64,000 bases of DNA from Castor canadensis (Eukaryota > Chordata > Mammalia > Rodentia > Castoridae). The DNA lies in contig NC_133386.1 in the NCBI RefSeq assembly GCF_047511655.1, positions 76,077,501 to 76,141,500 on the forward strand, given 5' to 3'. Of this stretch, positions 1-13,113 are shown piece after piece. Each line of letters opens with the position of its first letter. The stretch's first letter is position 1. The position numbers were made by a program, and so were the translations under genes. Below the pieces are notes generated by a model that worked only from the letters and a program-made list of their open reading frames with translations, was not told where the DNA came from and ran no database searches.

Positions 1-610
1 CTTGGCAAACAATGCAAAGATTTAAGAGCTACTCCCTACTTCTGAATCTGCGTTTCCCCCAAATTTTGAGATTTACATCTGACAGACTACATGAACAAAA
101 GACATAAGTTTCGAAAGAACGAGTTTTGTTAAAAAAAATGTCAATCAGTAAACTTGAAATGTCAAGGTCAAACAAATTTCAGATGTTTTCAGCATATTTG
201 ATGATTATTTCATGTCTCAAGTGGAAATTTATTGCAAGTTAATGGGAGCAAATTCCTTAAGGTATAATTTCTATTAGGTTTTCCTTTAGCTTTTTTATTT
301 TTGTTTTGAAATAAAATCAGTTTGTTAAAGATTTAACAACTTGAAACTGAGGGTTTTCAAACCTCAATCTAGTCATTCCCCTTCTTCCTCCAAAAGGGGC
401 AAAAAAAGCAACCCAAAGCCTCAACTGAAAGCAAGTGAAAAAAATCAAGCAAAAGGAAGCTAATAGTTACTAAAGACAACTTTTTTTTAATTAGATATTA
501 TATAAGAATTACTGTTAAAGCTTTTATTTTTTTTAATGTTATCATTATGTATTTACACATAATTAGTTTAAAATGATTTATCTAACTGATTCCTTTTGTT
601 ACCTGGCTAG
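1..610 (+). other. SYNCRIP: SYNCRIP upstream flank of the short terminal exon (intron or long-isoform 3' UTR)
   Basis: AT-rich sequence with no supported ORF. It ends in a pyrimidine-rich stretch and a splice acceptor AG at 609-610 that leads into the short SYNCRIP terminal exon. An AATAAA at 310-315 could be a polyadenylation signal for the longer SYNCRIP isoform, whose stop codon would lie just outside the window. Whether this stretch is intron or alternative 3' UTR cannot be settled from sequence alone. Confidence 0.6.
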
Positions 611-652
611 CAGGGAAAAGGGGTCGAGGCCGGTCCTGACCTGTTACAATGA
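611..652 (+). CDS. SYNCRIP: SYNCRIP (hnRNP Q) alternative C-terminal coding exon
   Basis: SYNCRIP is an RNA-binding hnRNP with three RRMs and an RGG-rich C-terminus, acting in mRNA splicing, stability and cytoplasmic transport. The exon translates to QGKGVEAGPDLLQ followed by TGA, which I recognise as the C-terminus of the shorter hnRNP Q isoform; it replaces the long RGG/GQQWK tail. The acceptor is TAG|CAG at 608-613, a NAGNAG tandem acceptor: the first AG gives the usual Q-starting tail and the second would drop that residue. The body of the gene lies to the left of the window. The neighbouring SNX14 start about 18.4 kb downstream on the same strand fits the known mammalian gene order. Confidence is high because all 13 residues and the stop match in frame. 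Confidence 0.93.
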   Translation, partial: QGKGVEAGPDLLQ

Positions 653-934
653 AGACTGACTTGCTATGTGGGATTACACCAGAAGCTTGCAGTGGAGTAA
701 TGGTAAGGAAATCAAGCAACCTTAAATATCTCGGCTGTATAGGAGCATATTCTATTGCAGAAGACCTTCCTGTGAAGATCATGGAATCAAATACGGGACA
801 TTGAACTAATACTTGGACTTTGATATGAATTTCTTTAACAATTTTCTCTGCAGTGCAAGTTATTAAACTAAAGCTACTCTATTTTCCAAATGTGTTCCAA
901 CAGAAATCCTTCATAACTTCTAGCATGGTATCTT

Positions 935-947
935 AATAAAGAATAAA
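935..947 (+). promoter_or_regulatory. Tandem polyadenylation signal, proximal
   Basis: Two AATAAA hexamers one base apart (935-940 and 942-947), 283 bases after the SYNCRIP stop, followed by a TTCTTCTCTTTA stretch. A plausible proximal cleavage site giving a short 3' UTR. Confidence 0.6.
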
Positions 948-2194
948 GTTCTTCTCTTTAAAAAATCTGCTCTAAGTAGATTTTTCCCCTGTTTTTTTAA
1001 ATTAAGGATCCCAGCAGTGGTATTCTGAAATATTCTCTTGAATTTGTGCATTTAAATTTTATTGCAGTGGTATAGATGAATGCCACTGTTGGTATCCTTA
1101 AATTTTATTTCTGCTCACCAAGGTTAATCATGATTGTCTATATCTTTTTTATAGTAATCACTTTTGAATTGTGTTCAGATATGCAGTTTCAGGTGTAATC
1201 ATCAGAGCTGGTTAGTCAGGCATTCCAGATAGTGGTTCTTTTCAGAACCTTTTTTAAAGGGTTGGTTAACTACCTCAGTAGCAGAGGATTGAACTATACC
1301 CTGTCTGTACTGTACATAGAAAATCTTTGTAGATAAAAGCAAGGCTTGTTAAATATGATATGAGGGTAAGATTTTAATATACCAAATGTAACATTCTTAG
1401 TTGCCTTTAGTTTCAGAGGCTTGTAAGACTTCCTCATGACCATCATAACAGGCCTTGCTTTTGTCGTATTTTGTGGCTGAAAAAGCAGCCTTGCTTCTTC
1501 AGATATTGTAGTTATTTGGATGTATAATAGTTTAGCAAGATGTTACTTTTGTAAGACATCAGATGTTCAAAAAAGTGCATCCGAACTTGTACTAAATACT
1601 GCAGTGTCCCTTTATAAAAAGTCAGACTAAAACTGACAATTGTACAGCAAAGCCTGACATTTGGATATTTTGAAGTTTTTTCATAAATCATAGAAACTAG
1701 TATATGGCTGTAGTTTAGCTTTTTAGGTAAAAGGTATGTTTCATTAGTGCATTTCTTACTGCTGATCACTGTAAAGATGTGAATCAGCTTTCCATTTCTT
1801 ACGCAGGTCATGATAACTTGTAGAGTAGAGTACAATCATTTGTGCTATGTTTTTAATTTTCTAAAGCACCTTGATGACAGTGAGTGTTCAGTGGTGAAGC
1901 ATCCTCTATTGAATCACCCTCAAAAAAAATTTTTGCCAAGTCCTAAGTCGATAGCTTAAAGTCAAAAGTAAAATTATAGTTTAATTAGGACTTGGTGTAA
2001 AGAAGTCCCTCTCCCCTTCCCCAAAGGGATACTGCAGTTATATCACATACCCAATAGGCACCACGATGAAGATCAGAGCTTATACTTATTAAGGTTTTAT
2101 ACACACCAGTTCCCCAGTAAATGCAAATTTAACAAAATTAGACATGTCATATGTTCAAAATGCTCATGGCAAACAATCATTTTGCATTCCTGCA

Positions 2195-2251
2195 AATAAA
2201 ATTGTTTTATACTGTAAGCTGGAGGCGAGTGTAACTTATTTTTGTAATAAA
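2195..2251 (+). promoter_or_regulatory. Tandem polyadenylation signals, distal
   Basis: AATAAA at 2195-2200 and again at 2246-2251, the second followed by a T-run and then a GT-containing downstream element (about 2252-2295). This is the strongest-looking 3' end for the SYNCRIP transcript in the window. Confidence 0.65.
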
Positions 2252-2275
2252 GTTTTTATTTTTTTTATGTGTCAT

Positions 2276-5200
2276 TAATATAAATGTGTGTTAGTATAGA
2301 AACTTCTGGTTTAAAAACTTAGAATTGCACACATTTCAGTATGTTTATTTGTACTTACATAATTTTAGAATAGTGGTTGCCAATAGCCTGTACGTTTCAC
2401 ATTGTGGTTTTTTTTTGGTTTGTTTTTTCTTTTTCTTTTTTTTTTTTTTTTGTTACCTTAATAAACCATTTTAGTATGTTGTATGTCAGTTACTGGGATA
2501 GCTGGGACATAGAGTGTAATTTAAAATTTGTCAATAAGTATTCATTGGAATATATGTAAATGTGCCTTGCCGGTTATTGAAACTTACCTACAAATGAGTA
2601 TGGGGTGACACAAATTTGTTCCTGGTGCTTAATGAAACTTTCTGCCACTGATTTTATATATTACCCCGTGCTTTTTTAAAGTACATCTCAAATCTTAGTG
2701 TAAGTTTGAGGGCTACACAAAACATTTACATTTCATTCTAACATAATGAACATAATAGGGTGTGGAAAGTGAGTAAACTAAATGTAGCCTTCAGTAAAAT
2801 TGAATCTCAGTGTAATCCTTGGTGCTGGCATTTCCCAGGTCCAAGGAGTTAAATAATCCCATCTAAAGAGGTCATTGCCATGCCTATTGGCACTTAACTG
2901 TCATACCATTTTTAAGGGACACTGTCAAGGTTCTTAAATTAATTCTCAGAATTGTATGTTGGGGTGTTAGGACAGGTTTGTTTGACTTAATGAAAGAACT
3001 GTATTGTCAGAAGTTGAAAGATGAACACTTTTGTGAGTTCACAAATGTGTTCCTCAACAAAACAGTAAGGAGCTCTGAGTTTCCAAGATTATTTGCCATT
3101 CTTAGTTTAGGGACTTGGGAGGGAAAATGAATCTAAAGAAATTGTGAAGAATTGATGGTTATACTTAAAGGGTAATGTAAACAGTGGTGATGAAATGTAT
3201 ACATGCAAGTGAAATTACTTGACAGTGTTCATTTGAATAACTTTGAATTCAAGCCATTATAATTACTTTTGAAATTAAATATCATTTGCACTGTTCTGAT
3301 AATGGGTGCAGTTTTTGAGCAATATATTCAGAGCTAAATATGCATGTAGTGATTAGTGATGTGAACAATTAAGTTCTGAGAAGAAACACTAACTGGTATT
3401 TTCAAACTTAAATTTCTGTAGTAAAATCAGTATCAAACTCTTACAGAGATCAAGGAAAACAGGCAATGCATATAAACATAATTTTGAATGTTGTGTGGCC
3501 TATTAAGCAATAATGCAATTTATATGGAATGTCATGGCATATGAGAAATGGAAATGCAAAAATAACTAATTCTTTAGTAAAAATGTCAACATGTTAAAAG
3601 GGGGAATGTTAACTAATGTAGGTTATTGCTATTTGTTATTTGTTTATGGGTTCTTGGCTTTGACAGCTTCAAAGAATGGACAGATGACAAGTTAAAGAAA
3701 TTTTGTATATATTGTCAAGGAAAGGGTCTTAAATCTAATAGCCAAGTCCCTTCCTTGGGGTGAAAAGTAATATCTTTTAAAGTATTCTAATTGTTAAAAA
3801 GAAAAGTTACCTAAAAAAACAGACGCAAGATTTTGTTTCTGCAGACTACTTGGCAATCAAAAGTGATCATAAATTTAGTTCTATCAGTTTTCAGAAAGTT
3901 GCTTTGTGAGAAAATTGAGTTAATTTTGTATTCTCTCAAGCATGATTTTTTGTGGAAGATTTTTGCCATTGCAGCTGAATCCCATGTTAAAAATGAAGGG
4001 AGAATTGAGCACAAGAGGAGTTTGTACACTCATGATGGCAGTTGTTGTAACATCATGAGAGACATCTTAACCAATTACTGCAAATCTGACTTAACAGAGC
4101 AAACATTTCTCTCAAAATAGGAATGCCAAGTGGATTGATGTTGTGATCTGGGTTTTTTTAGTTGTCTGTAAGATATTTGAAAACTTAGAATATTACAATG
4201 AACACTAAACAAAATTTAAACAAAAAAATGGGCAAAATTGACAAGTTCAGTACAGCTTTTTTGACTTCCAAGCCAAAATCATTGTTGAATCAGAAACAGC
4301 AAAACATTACCATATTACAGAATATGGCATGTAGTCTGTATTTTGTGGGGAGAAGTAAAATATGACTTCATGCATTAGGAGAGGGAATTAATCCTAGAGT
4401 GAACGATTTGCTCAGGTTCCTAAAACTTCCATGAATACTCAGTCATGACTGTTTTCTCCCCATTTATGTATACCATAAATTTTTTTTAACTATAGGAATT
4501 CAGTGGTGTGTTTAAGAAAGGTTAATGAATAAATAAGTAACAATACTTCTAAGAAACAAACTTGTGGGAATGGTCTTTAGTATTTACTCAGCAATCATAC
4601 CACTCAATAGGGCATGCCACTACTTAAGATGCTACTTGTGAACCAGTGCTCACATTTTTTAACTGGGCAAATGAGTAGATGGACTTTTGAGGTCTGTCAC
4701 TTTTTAAAAGTTCGTAAGACATAAACCACAATCTGCCTTCAGTAATACACCTAGAATATTTTTCAGGACCAGAAGCATTCGGTTGGAAAAACAACCTTTT
4801 TTGCAAATGCAAATCAGTATTACTACTAACACTCTGGGTCAAGATTAGGTTTTTAATATTAACAGTAGTCTGGTAAACATTTAGAAGTCTGGCATTGAGA
4901 AACAAAAGCTTGTACCTGACTAGTATTTTAATTAAAAAAAAAAAGTCCTGTTTATTTAAAATTCTTTTACATTTATTTATCCGTAGAATTTATATTTATT
5001 TCATTCCTTTCATCTCACTGAAAACTGTCTGCAGGTTCTTTGATTTGGATTAGCTATGTGAAGTACTGTCTTTCGCCAAAAACCTCAAATTACCTGTTTT
5101 TTTTTTTTTTTTTTTCTTTTCAACGTAGTGGGTTTGTGCTTGTTTGGAGATCAGTTCAAAAATTATCTGTACTATCTGTACTGCCTCTGATGTTAAGATT

Positions 5201-7070
5201 TTATGTATAGCATAAGGAAGCTAGCTCTGACTATATTTTCCTAAGAATAAAGACCTATTTTTGTAGCATGTCTTAGGATCTCCAGGAGTCCAAGAATTAT
5301 TGTGAGTGTCCTCCATTTCATCATTTTTCACTTAACAGCGTTTAAATAGATAACTTGAAATATTTAGAGTTCTATCGCGTTTTCATCATGCATACATTCA
5401 AAAGTATCTAGTGATGGTAAAAACAAATTCCCTAAGACTATAAGCACACGACTGGGAAATGAATAGAATAAATTACTGGGCTGGTCTTTACTTGAGATTT
5501 TGATTTTTGGAAATACTCTGGTCACACATGTCCTTGATTCCATGAACTTAATTTAATCTTACTTCTGGGAACATGATTCACTGCAGTATTCTTCCATTCT
5601 TCTGGTCTCTATTTCTGGCAAATAAAATGTCTTTGAAGATTTGGAAATGAGATTGAAGTTGCAAGTAACTCAGGAGAAGGGAAGAAACACATGATACATT
5701 TTATTAAAAATGTGCATTTAGCTAACTGAATGAGGTGAGGAAGAACTCTGCTTGAGTGTTTTGAGCTAGCTAAATGGACAAATGGTGGGGACTTATAAAT
5801 ACATTGGAGGATTTTGGCTCAAAGCAGTAGTATTTCTTGGAGGTGGTAGTTAGGTGGAAGGCTTATGTCACGTCAGGACACAACTTAAAATTTGTCATTG
5901 CAGAGTTTAGTTTCTACTTAGGATTTTGAAATTTGGATTGATTAGTGAATGTTTCATCATTTCAAACAGTCACGAAGTCCTAATGAAACATTTTGGAAAT
6001 TAGTGTCCTAAATGTTAAAGCTTTCTACGTGATTTTTTAACACAAGCAAAAACTTTGATTAAAATAAGGTCATTGTAGGATAACTAAGCTTCATTAATTT
6101 TTTTAAACTGTTCCTAGTTTAAAGCAAATTCTAATCTGAGGAAAATTACAGTGGCTGTATCTGTAATGTTCATGAATTGTCGTTTCTTGCCTTTCTTTGG
6201 CTTTTAGCCATATTCTGAAAAAATGTATTGTGACTGAATTTCAACTTGGGAGATAATATAGGATACTGAAGGGCACTAATATCTGTCTCTGAACCCAGAG
6301 CCAGATTTTGCTTTTTCAGAGCAAAAAGTAAAAGGATTTGGTGTGGAGAAGAGATTATTACAGAGTGAAAAATAAAAAAGGCTGTGACAGTAATATGAAA
6401 TTGGTAGAAAACTTTTATAGATTCTACTAGATAAAACCAAGTCTACAAGAATAGCATCCATGTCATACCAGAGTAATACCAACATTACGTCCTATGGCTG
6501 GCTCATTTAATGGTGTTAATTTTAAATGAGATGAAGTTTGAATAACCATGGGATTTATGTGACACAAGTACTGCATCATTTGAGTACAAAATTGTGGAAG
6601 CTAGGTACATGTAAATATATCAAGTCTTCACTTTTAGGAAAATACCAGTATTTGTATTGGTTGCTTTAATTTGAAGACTCAGGAATTAGACCTAAAATTG
6701 TTAGCATGTTTAGGGAGAATAAGCTTATATACAAGTTGTGTTTCTCATTTAACATTTGAATGTGCCTTGAAGGAAGCAATCTATAAAAATTGGGAAACTG
6801 TTTTTCTGTATTCTGTAAGTCATGCAAATGTAATACAGTGTAGTTTTGACAAATCTAGTTCATAACTCTTGAAATGGTAAAATTCCACAAACATTTGCAG
6901 AAATTTAAATTTTTGGGAATTCTTCATTAAAGCGCAATTCCATCAACCACTCTACCTGACTTCAAATATACATAGGGTTAAAAGACATGCCTTTTTATTC
7001 TAAGGTTACATAATTTAGTGGCCTTTTGTCCCCTTATTCTCCCCACATTTAGTATTTAGGAGAACCTCGA
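2276..7070. other. Intergenic or extended SYNCRIP 3' UTR, no gene seen
   Basis: About 4.8 kb of AT-rich, repeat-poor sequence with only short chance ORFs. The lack of recognisable SINEs contrasts with the rest of the window and would fit a long, constrained 3' UTR, but no coding or RNA gene can be supported. Poly-T runs occur at about 2432-2451 and 5098-5115. Confidence 0.5.
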
Positions 7071-7071
7071 G

Positions 7072-7267
7072 AAGAGGGCACATGCCTGTAATCCTAGCTA
7101 CTCAGAAGGCAGAAATCAGGAGGATTGTGGTGTGAAGCCATCCCATCCCAGGCAAATAGTTCACAAGGCCCTATCTAGAAAAATCCTTCACAAAAAGCAG
7201 GGCTGATGGAGTAGCTCAAGGTGAAGGCCCTGAGTTCAATTTCCAGTACCGCAAAAAAAAAAAAAAA
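7072..7267 (+). repeat. Composite B1 + ID-like SINE
   Basis: Full-length type copy. The 5' half is 7SL/B1-like (TGTAATCCTAGCTACTCAG at about 7086-7104), then a linker (GGCAAATAGTTCACAAGGCC), then a tRNA-derived half with a GAGTTCAA box-B-like motif, ending in an A-tail. The other composite copies below share this layout. Confidence 0.85.
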
Positions 7268-8233
7268 GCAAGAGGATACTGTACTCAGTTTCTGTGGCTT
7301 AGTGCTTCCATTTTGTTCAGTCTGCTTATATTAACAAGTTTATGAGCGTTCTAGTCTCTACTGTCTTTTGTCTCCCTTTAAATGGAAGCTCTTTGAAGGA
7401 AGGGAGATCTGAGGTAAATGGTATTGTACAGGTAATTTAAAGTCTCGAGTCCTTTTCACTTTGGTAGACCTGTAGCTTATTTGTTCAGTTAGGCTTGATT
7501 GTTACATAACTTGAAAAGGAGTCATATTTGGAACCACAATTTAAAATATAGAGAGCTTCTTAAAGTTCACAAACATAAAATACCAACATTTTAAGTAAGT
7601 TTAAGAACATGACAATCCACACTTAAATTGTCAATCTGACTTGAGTAGTAGTCATAAGATTTTCAGTTGAGGGAATAGTAGATCTTGTAATTTACAGACT
7701 GCTTTGTTATTTTGTTAAAAACCTGTGTGGAAGTCATTGTTTATATTTTCCTTATTTGGAATGAGTGGAAAATGGTATTCATAAGTCATCCTTTAGCAAT
7801 GGACTTTAGGAAATCTAGCTCATCAATTTTCCTTCATGCTGATGTTTGATTTGATTGTATACTGCTGAACAAAACGGTACTGGTAAACCTCCTGTCTATA
7901 TTTCTTTATGAGAAAGTGGTACTTCAAGATTGGCTGGTTAAAAGAGTAGTTTCCTTTGAGTCCATAAAGTTTTTATAAGGTTCTTTTGACATAGCATTTT
8001 AAGGATGAGCAGGTAAGTATGCTTGAGAAAAGCAATGTAAGCTAGATAACTAAAGTTATCTTGAAAGCAGTTTCAAAGAATATCTACATTGCTTACTATA
8101 TAATCCATATGAATCTCAGATTTACTACCAATATTTAGATGGTTAAAGTTAAATATCTGAGAAATTTGAGTACTAATGAATAAAGGCAGTATTTGTTTAC
8201 TTGATTATAGTTGACATTTGAACTTGATAGTAC
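7268..8233. other. Intergenic, nothing recognised
   Basis: AT-rich unique sequence without supported genes or recognisable repeats. Confidence 0.5.
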
Positions 8234-8318
8234 TTCCCCCCTTTGGTTCAAGTAATCAAACTCAGAGCTTTGCACATACTAAGCCCACACTCTACTACTG
8301 AGCTACATACTCAGCCCC
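8234..8318 (-). repeat. ID-like SINE, diverged
   Basis: Reverse complement shows the tRNA-derived half only; heavily mutated. Confidence 0.6.
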
Positions 8319-8605
8319 ATTGATAAGTACCTTTTAAAAAATGTAAAAATTTTACAAAACTATATTGGTAGTACTGTCTTAAAAATGTAGGAAACCTGTA
8401 CATGGAAAACATACAAACAGCACAGGCTGTGAAGTTCTCCAACACATCTCAGCCTTCTTCCAGAGATAACTCCTCCCCATCTAATAGTTAATTACCAAGT
8501 CTTAAGCAACATTTTTTTATTCCTTGTGAAGAACTGAGCTTACACTAATGTTCATTGCTAATTTTAAATTTATGTGATTACCCTTATTATTAGGAATACA
8601 CTTAA

Positions 8606-8695
8606 GTTATGGGTGTGGAGGTACGTTCCTCTAATCCTAGTACTTTGGGAGGTTGAGATAGGAGGACCTGGAGTTTGAGGCCAGCCTTAAATATG
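8606..8695 (+). repeat. B1-like SINE monomer
   Basis: TAATCCTAGTACTTTGGGAGG and GAGGCCAGCC motifs of 7SL-derived SINEs; no ID half attached. Confidence 0.65.
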
Positions 8696-9059
8696 AAGAC
8701 ATATAATACACAAAGACACCCCTTACAGTAGAATAAGGAAATGGCACACAGATCTGTTTCTTTTCATTCATCTCCCAATTCTTGTTAGCTATTTTTCTGC
8801 TGTTAAATTTACATCCCTATCTTACACCTTGTCAGTATACAGAAGATCGCAACAAAATTTATAATGCATAATGTGCATTCTGTTTTGTCAAAACCCAGCC
8901 TTTTACATTCCAGAGCTTAATTCTGTCATTTACTTAGATTTACTCCATTCCTAAAATATGAACCATGACTTGAATTTTATTTTCGAGTTTGTAGTTGTCC
9001 TTGTTATGTTTTGAAAAAGTTTTGCTGAGCTTTTTGTTTGATGCCCTCTGCTGAATGCG

Positions 9060-9540
9060 TCCTGAGATTGTGTTTTCCCTCTGCATTGCTTAGTTCTACT
9101 GTTTCTTAGATTCCATATGTTGCTTTTGATTTGCTTATGTTTTCAGGTAGTATTTTCAGAAAGGTTAGACGAACTGTGAAACATTCATGCATAGAGGAAA
9201 ATGTCTGTTTTACCCTTGCTCTTGTTTGACAGTTGAGATAAAGGATTCTAGCTAAATGTTTCCATTAGCGTTTTAGAGACATTGATCCATTGTTTCTAGC
9301 ATGCAGTGTTAATGATGAAGTCTAATTTGAGTGCAGTTCTTCCTTTGTAGGTAATTTTTTTCTTTTGTGACTGTTCAGATTTGTTTTTCATTTTTATTTG
9401 GTTTTCCAGTGCTTCATAACGTAACTTTTGTTATTCATTTATTTTACTTTTTAACTAGAAGTCTCAAGCTCTTTGTGAATTTTAGCTTTTTTTTTTTCAA
9501 TTTTTTGCACTTTGAAGCTTGGTTTGAAGCAATTGGATTA
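9060..9540 (-). repeat. Old L1/HAL1 remnant (antisense ORF1 region)
   Basis: The + strand shows the T-rich pattern of antisense L1 ORF1 (a stretch near 9310-9380 resembling 'aagtct...tcctttgtaggtaat...'). Heavily diverged; family not resolvable by eye. Confidence 0.45.
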
Positions 9541-9885
9541 GATGTTTAAACTTTACCGCACCCATCACTGTAGTCTTTCTTATTTCGTAGAAAGTTTTTT
9601 TCTCTCAGTGCATTTATTGATATAAAATTTCAGCATTACTTTTATATATGCATTGACATGATAACTCCTCTGTCTTTTTAAAGATGTTTCCTGTAGTGAG
9701 TGGGCTGGACTGCAATGTCTGTTCTTTCCCGCATGCAGTCTGCTACTGATCAGCACTTACAACCTGGTGGCTCCTTGTTCTTGGCAGCTCACCACCATGA
9801 GTCTATGGATATCCAGTCAGCATAGTATGGGCATTATAGCGTCAAACTCCAGGGCTCAGGCATTGATCACTCTTGACTGAGAGAT

Positions 9886-9982
9886 TTTTATTTTTATTTT
9901 GGCGGTACTGGGGCTTGAACTCAGGGTCTCATGTTTGCTAGGCAGGTGCTCTACCACTTGAGTGTCTCTGCCAGCTCTAGAG
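9886..9982 (-). repeat. ID-like SINE half
   Basis: GGCGGTACTGGGGCTTGAAC and GCTAGGCAGGTGCTCTACCA mark the reverse complement of the tRNA-derived unit. The B1 half is missing. Confidence 0.75.
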
Positions 9983-12825
9983 ATATTTTTTAGTAGTGTC
10001 TCACATAGTTCACAGTGGTTATTTTTTGCTTCTGATTTTTTTCATGTATTTGGTGGTCTATTCATGTTTATGAAAGGATATTTGACAAAAGTAGTCTGAT
10101 GGCACTTGACTACTTGTGATGACTGAGTGCAAGTTCTGTGAGAGAATATGAGGACTAACAACTTTAGTCTGGGAGCAGAAAGGAAAGCAATTGAGTGGGA
10201 ATCTCGATTTTCTCCCACGCTCACTTTGAGGAAAAATGTAGATATAAAAGCAGTTTTACAACAGGTTGCCACCTAAATTTTCTCCCTCCTCCACTCCAGC
10301 AAACCAGGAGGTCTTGCTTTTTCCTTCCCACTTACTCTCTCCCCATGGAAATGGCTCCTGTTCTATGTAGCCCTGTGAATGCAAAACTACAGAGGCTCAT
10401 TTCAGCTTTTGTATGAAGAAATATTTATCTTTTGTACCTAAAATTTGCAGTTCGATGTAAAAAGTGCCGGTTGAAAATAGTTTTAAAATAAAATGGGTGG
10501 TAAGATATATCAGTATGTATGCACATACTTCTCAATTTAGTAGAAGCTGTCATAATCTATATTGCTTTTATATCACTGACTTAAAATAGTCTAGGAAAAG
10601 TTTGAATAAATCTTGAAAACAGCACCTGGTATGCTGAACAGTACATAATGAACATTTTATGACTAAAGATGCAAAGAAAGTGACATTCTTGACTGATGAT
10701 ATTAAAAGATGTCTTTGGAAATAGAACAAGTTCATTTTAGAAGTTTCAGAACATTTAAAAAGAACCATAGGGATTTTTCCTCCCTTTTACGTTTAACACC
10801 TTGCATTCATGTCTCCATTATTGCGAGAGGGTTCTCTCAAAGGGATCTCCAGATTTGATGGGAGTCCATTAATCCTCCTATGGAATATGTTTTTTCTGCT
10901 GCTGAAGTATACTCTTCGATGATTAGGGAGTCTAAATCTCTAAACATTTTTCTGCATAAATTCCAGTCCTTAAAACTAAATTGAAAAATCTTAAGTAGTA
11001 GACCTAGATCTTTGAATCACAATTTATGACTGTTTGGCCTGTATGTTAACTTTTCACATAAACTTACAAGGTATAGTTTGCTGAAATAGAGTATTGAATG
11101 CTTTAAGGTACTCTCATAATTTCAATGACTTGATAATTATCCCCATCTTTTTTTTCTTTTTTAAAGTATTTCCAGGTGAAAAACCAAAATTTTTTTCTTG
11201 GTCATTGAGGCATTGGGAGCAACTATGTACAAACATTTAGTCTCTGGAATTGAGTTTTCTTGCCTGTGTAAAAAGATGATTATATTCTGATACTTTTTTA
11301 GCTTCCAAGTTCCATGAGATAGCTTGTTTTTAATTTTATTAAAATTAAAAACAATCTAGAAATTAAAATTAAAAACAATCTAGAGATTGGTTTTTTTGCT
11401 TTATTTCATTTATGGATTTGTTGTGAAGGCTTAGTTTCACAACATAAGACTGCTGAATTCACCTTGTACCTTACTCTTGTAAACATTTCTGATGCATTAT
11501 TTGTGAAACTTAGTTGCTCTTTGAGTGAAAGAGTAGACTAGATATTTCTCTTACAGCTAAGAAAGCTAATATTGGAGTCTGTATAATGGAAAGAAAACTA
11601 TTAAGCCTCTCATTAGGTGTTCCATAAAGCATTATTGCAAGTTATTTCCAAGTTCCTTAAATGTCTTAGTTTACTGGGAGTCAGCCTTAGTCATGTAGGT
11701 GTCAGCTAATACGTTAGTCTACTTTTGTGGTAGTAACTGCATCTTTTAATCTTAATAGTGTTTCAAGTCTGAAATTACAGGTAATAGTTTCCCCCTGTAA
11801 TAATAATGCTAATATATTAACTTCACTAGGAAATTCAAAGCAGTCTTAACTGCTAAACTAGTTATATTTTATTGGTAGTTCAGATATTTCCTAATAATTA
11901 CAGGGTCAGCACATAATTCACAATAGCATAGGTGTTTTCCTAGATACCAGTGATTCTGTCCTCACACTCCTCCAGGTAAACTAGGTAGACATCCCCCACA
12001 TACATAATTATAAGACTAAAGCATTTTATTGAATCTAGTGAACTTGTTGGTTTTTACAATGATAACCTTTTTATGTGGGATTTTTCTTTTGCCTTTTAAC
12101 AGCTGTTCATAGGATAGCAGTATCAGGATGTAAAATTACATATTTTTCAAAGCTTTGATCTTTGGTGTTTATTACATTGTCAGTCTTGAAAAGTCTCCTT
12201 GGAACTTTGCTGGTTCTCTAATCTGCCCTCTTCATTTTTACCTGTCTTCTTTTTTTTCCTTCTAGATTTGTTTCCTTGACCACCTCTGCATCATAGTTTC
12301 CTATCACATATTATTTTAATATAAAGGCATTCTTGATTTGTGTTATGTGCAGTTATGTCCCATTACTTTATCACACCCACTCACATTGATCATTCACTGT
12401 ATATGCCTGAAATGACCTGTGTATCCAAGGTCCACCCATCCTTTACTAAGTACAGATCTGGCTGGACTCATTATTTACAAATGGGTTCAATGATTCCTAA
12501 AGACCCCATCTTTAATGGCACATTTAATTATATTGGCCTGTATCTAGTTTTAGGGTCACAATGGTTAACTAACATAAAATATAAGCTGCTTAGGTAATAC
12601 AAGGTTTTCTAATTTGGCCCCAGGTCATCCTTTTAGCCGTATCTTCCATTAATATTGTCAACAAATGGCTTCACTTCTCTGCCTTTTAACTCACAATTTT
12701 GATGTAGAAGTTGTATCAGGCTAACTTCTCAAGACAAAATTTTCTTCAATAAAAAATAGAATTTTACTGTAGAAACATCAAAACTATACATAACTTTAAA
12801 CATCTGACAACATTTGACTGGAGCT
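9983..12825. other. Intergenic, one short tandem duplication, otherwise nothing recognised
   Basis: AT-rich single-copy-looking sequence. Short ORFs here lack any recognisable domain or splice context. Confidence 0.5.
11339..11386. repeat. 24-bp tandem duplication
   Basis: Two adjacent 24-bp units (11339-11362 and 11363-11386) differing at one base, each containing AAAAACAATCTAGA. A local duplication, not a known element. Confidence 0.85.
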
Positions 12826-13113
12826 ATTTTTTTTTTTCAGTACTGGCATTTGAACTCAGGGCCTCACCATGCTTGCTGCGCAGGTACTCTACCACTTGGA
12901 CCACTCTGCCAGGCCTTTCTTATATTGAGTTTTATTGAGATACAGTCTCCCAGCTGGTCTGGGTTGGCCTCAAACTGCAATTTTCCTGATCTCTGTCTCC
13001 TTAGTAGCTAGGAATATGGTGTGAGCCACCAGTGCCTGCCTAAGAGCTAGTAAGTTTTTTAATGGCAGCTTGAACTCAGGACCTTGTGTTTGCTATGCAG
13101 GTACTCTACCACA
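12826..13113 (-). repeat. Composite SINE plus adjoining ID fragment
   Basis: Reverse-strand composite SINE with its A-tail (T-run at 12829-12837) at the left. It is followed at about 13050-13113 by a second, partial ID-like unit beginning with another T-run. Confidence 0.75.

Larger units (their letters stand above)
653..2275 (+). other. SYNCRIP: SYNCRIP 3' UTR (short-isoform exon)
   Basis: Non-coding AT-rich continuation of the terminal exon, free of recognisable repeats. It contains a proximal overlapping signal pair at 935-947 and a distal pair at 2195-2251, followed by T-rich and GT-rich sequence. The UTR could extend further: more AATAAA hexamers occur at 2460-2465, 5246-5251, 5467-5472 and 5621-5626. 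The exact 3' end is an inference. Confidence 0.7.

Noticed and set aside
3833..4120. 95-codon + strand ORF downstream of SYNCRIP
   Set aside because: No domain and no start context; overlaps another chance ORF on the opposite strand.
9690..9885. Less AT-rich patch that might be a processed pseudogene
   Set aside because: No frame gives a recognisable protein and no poly(A) or TSD was found.
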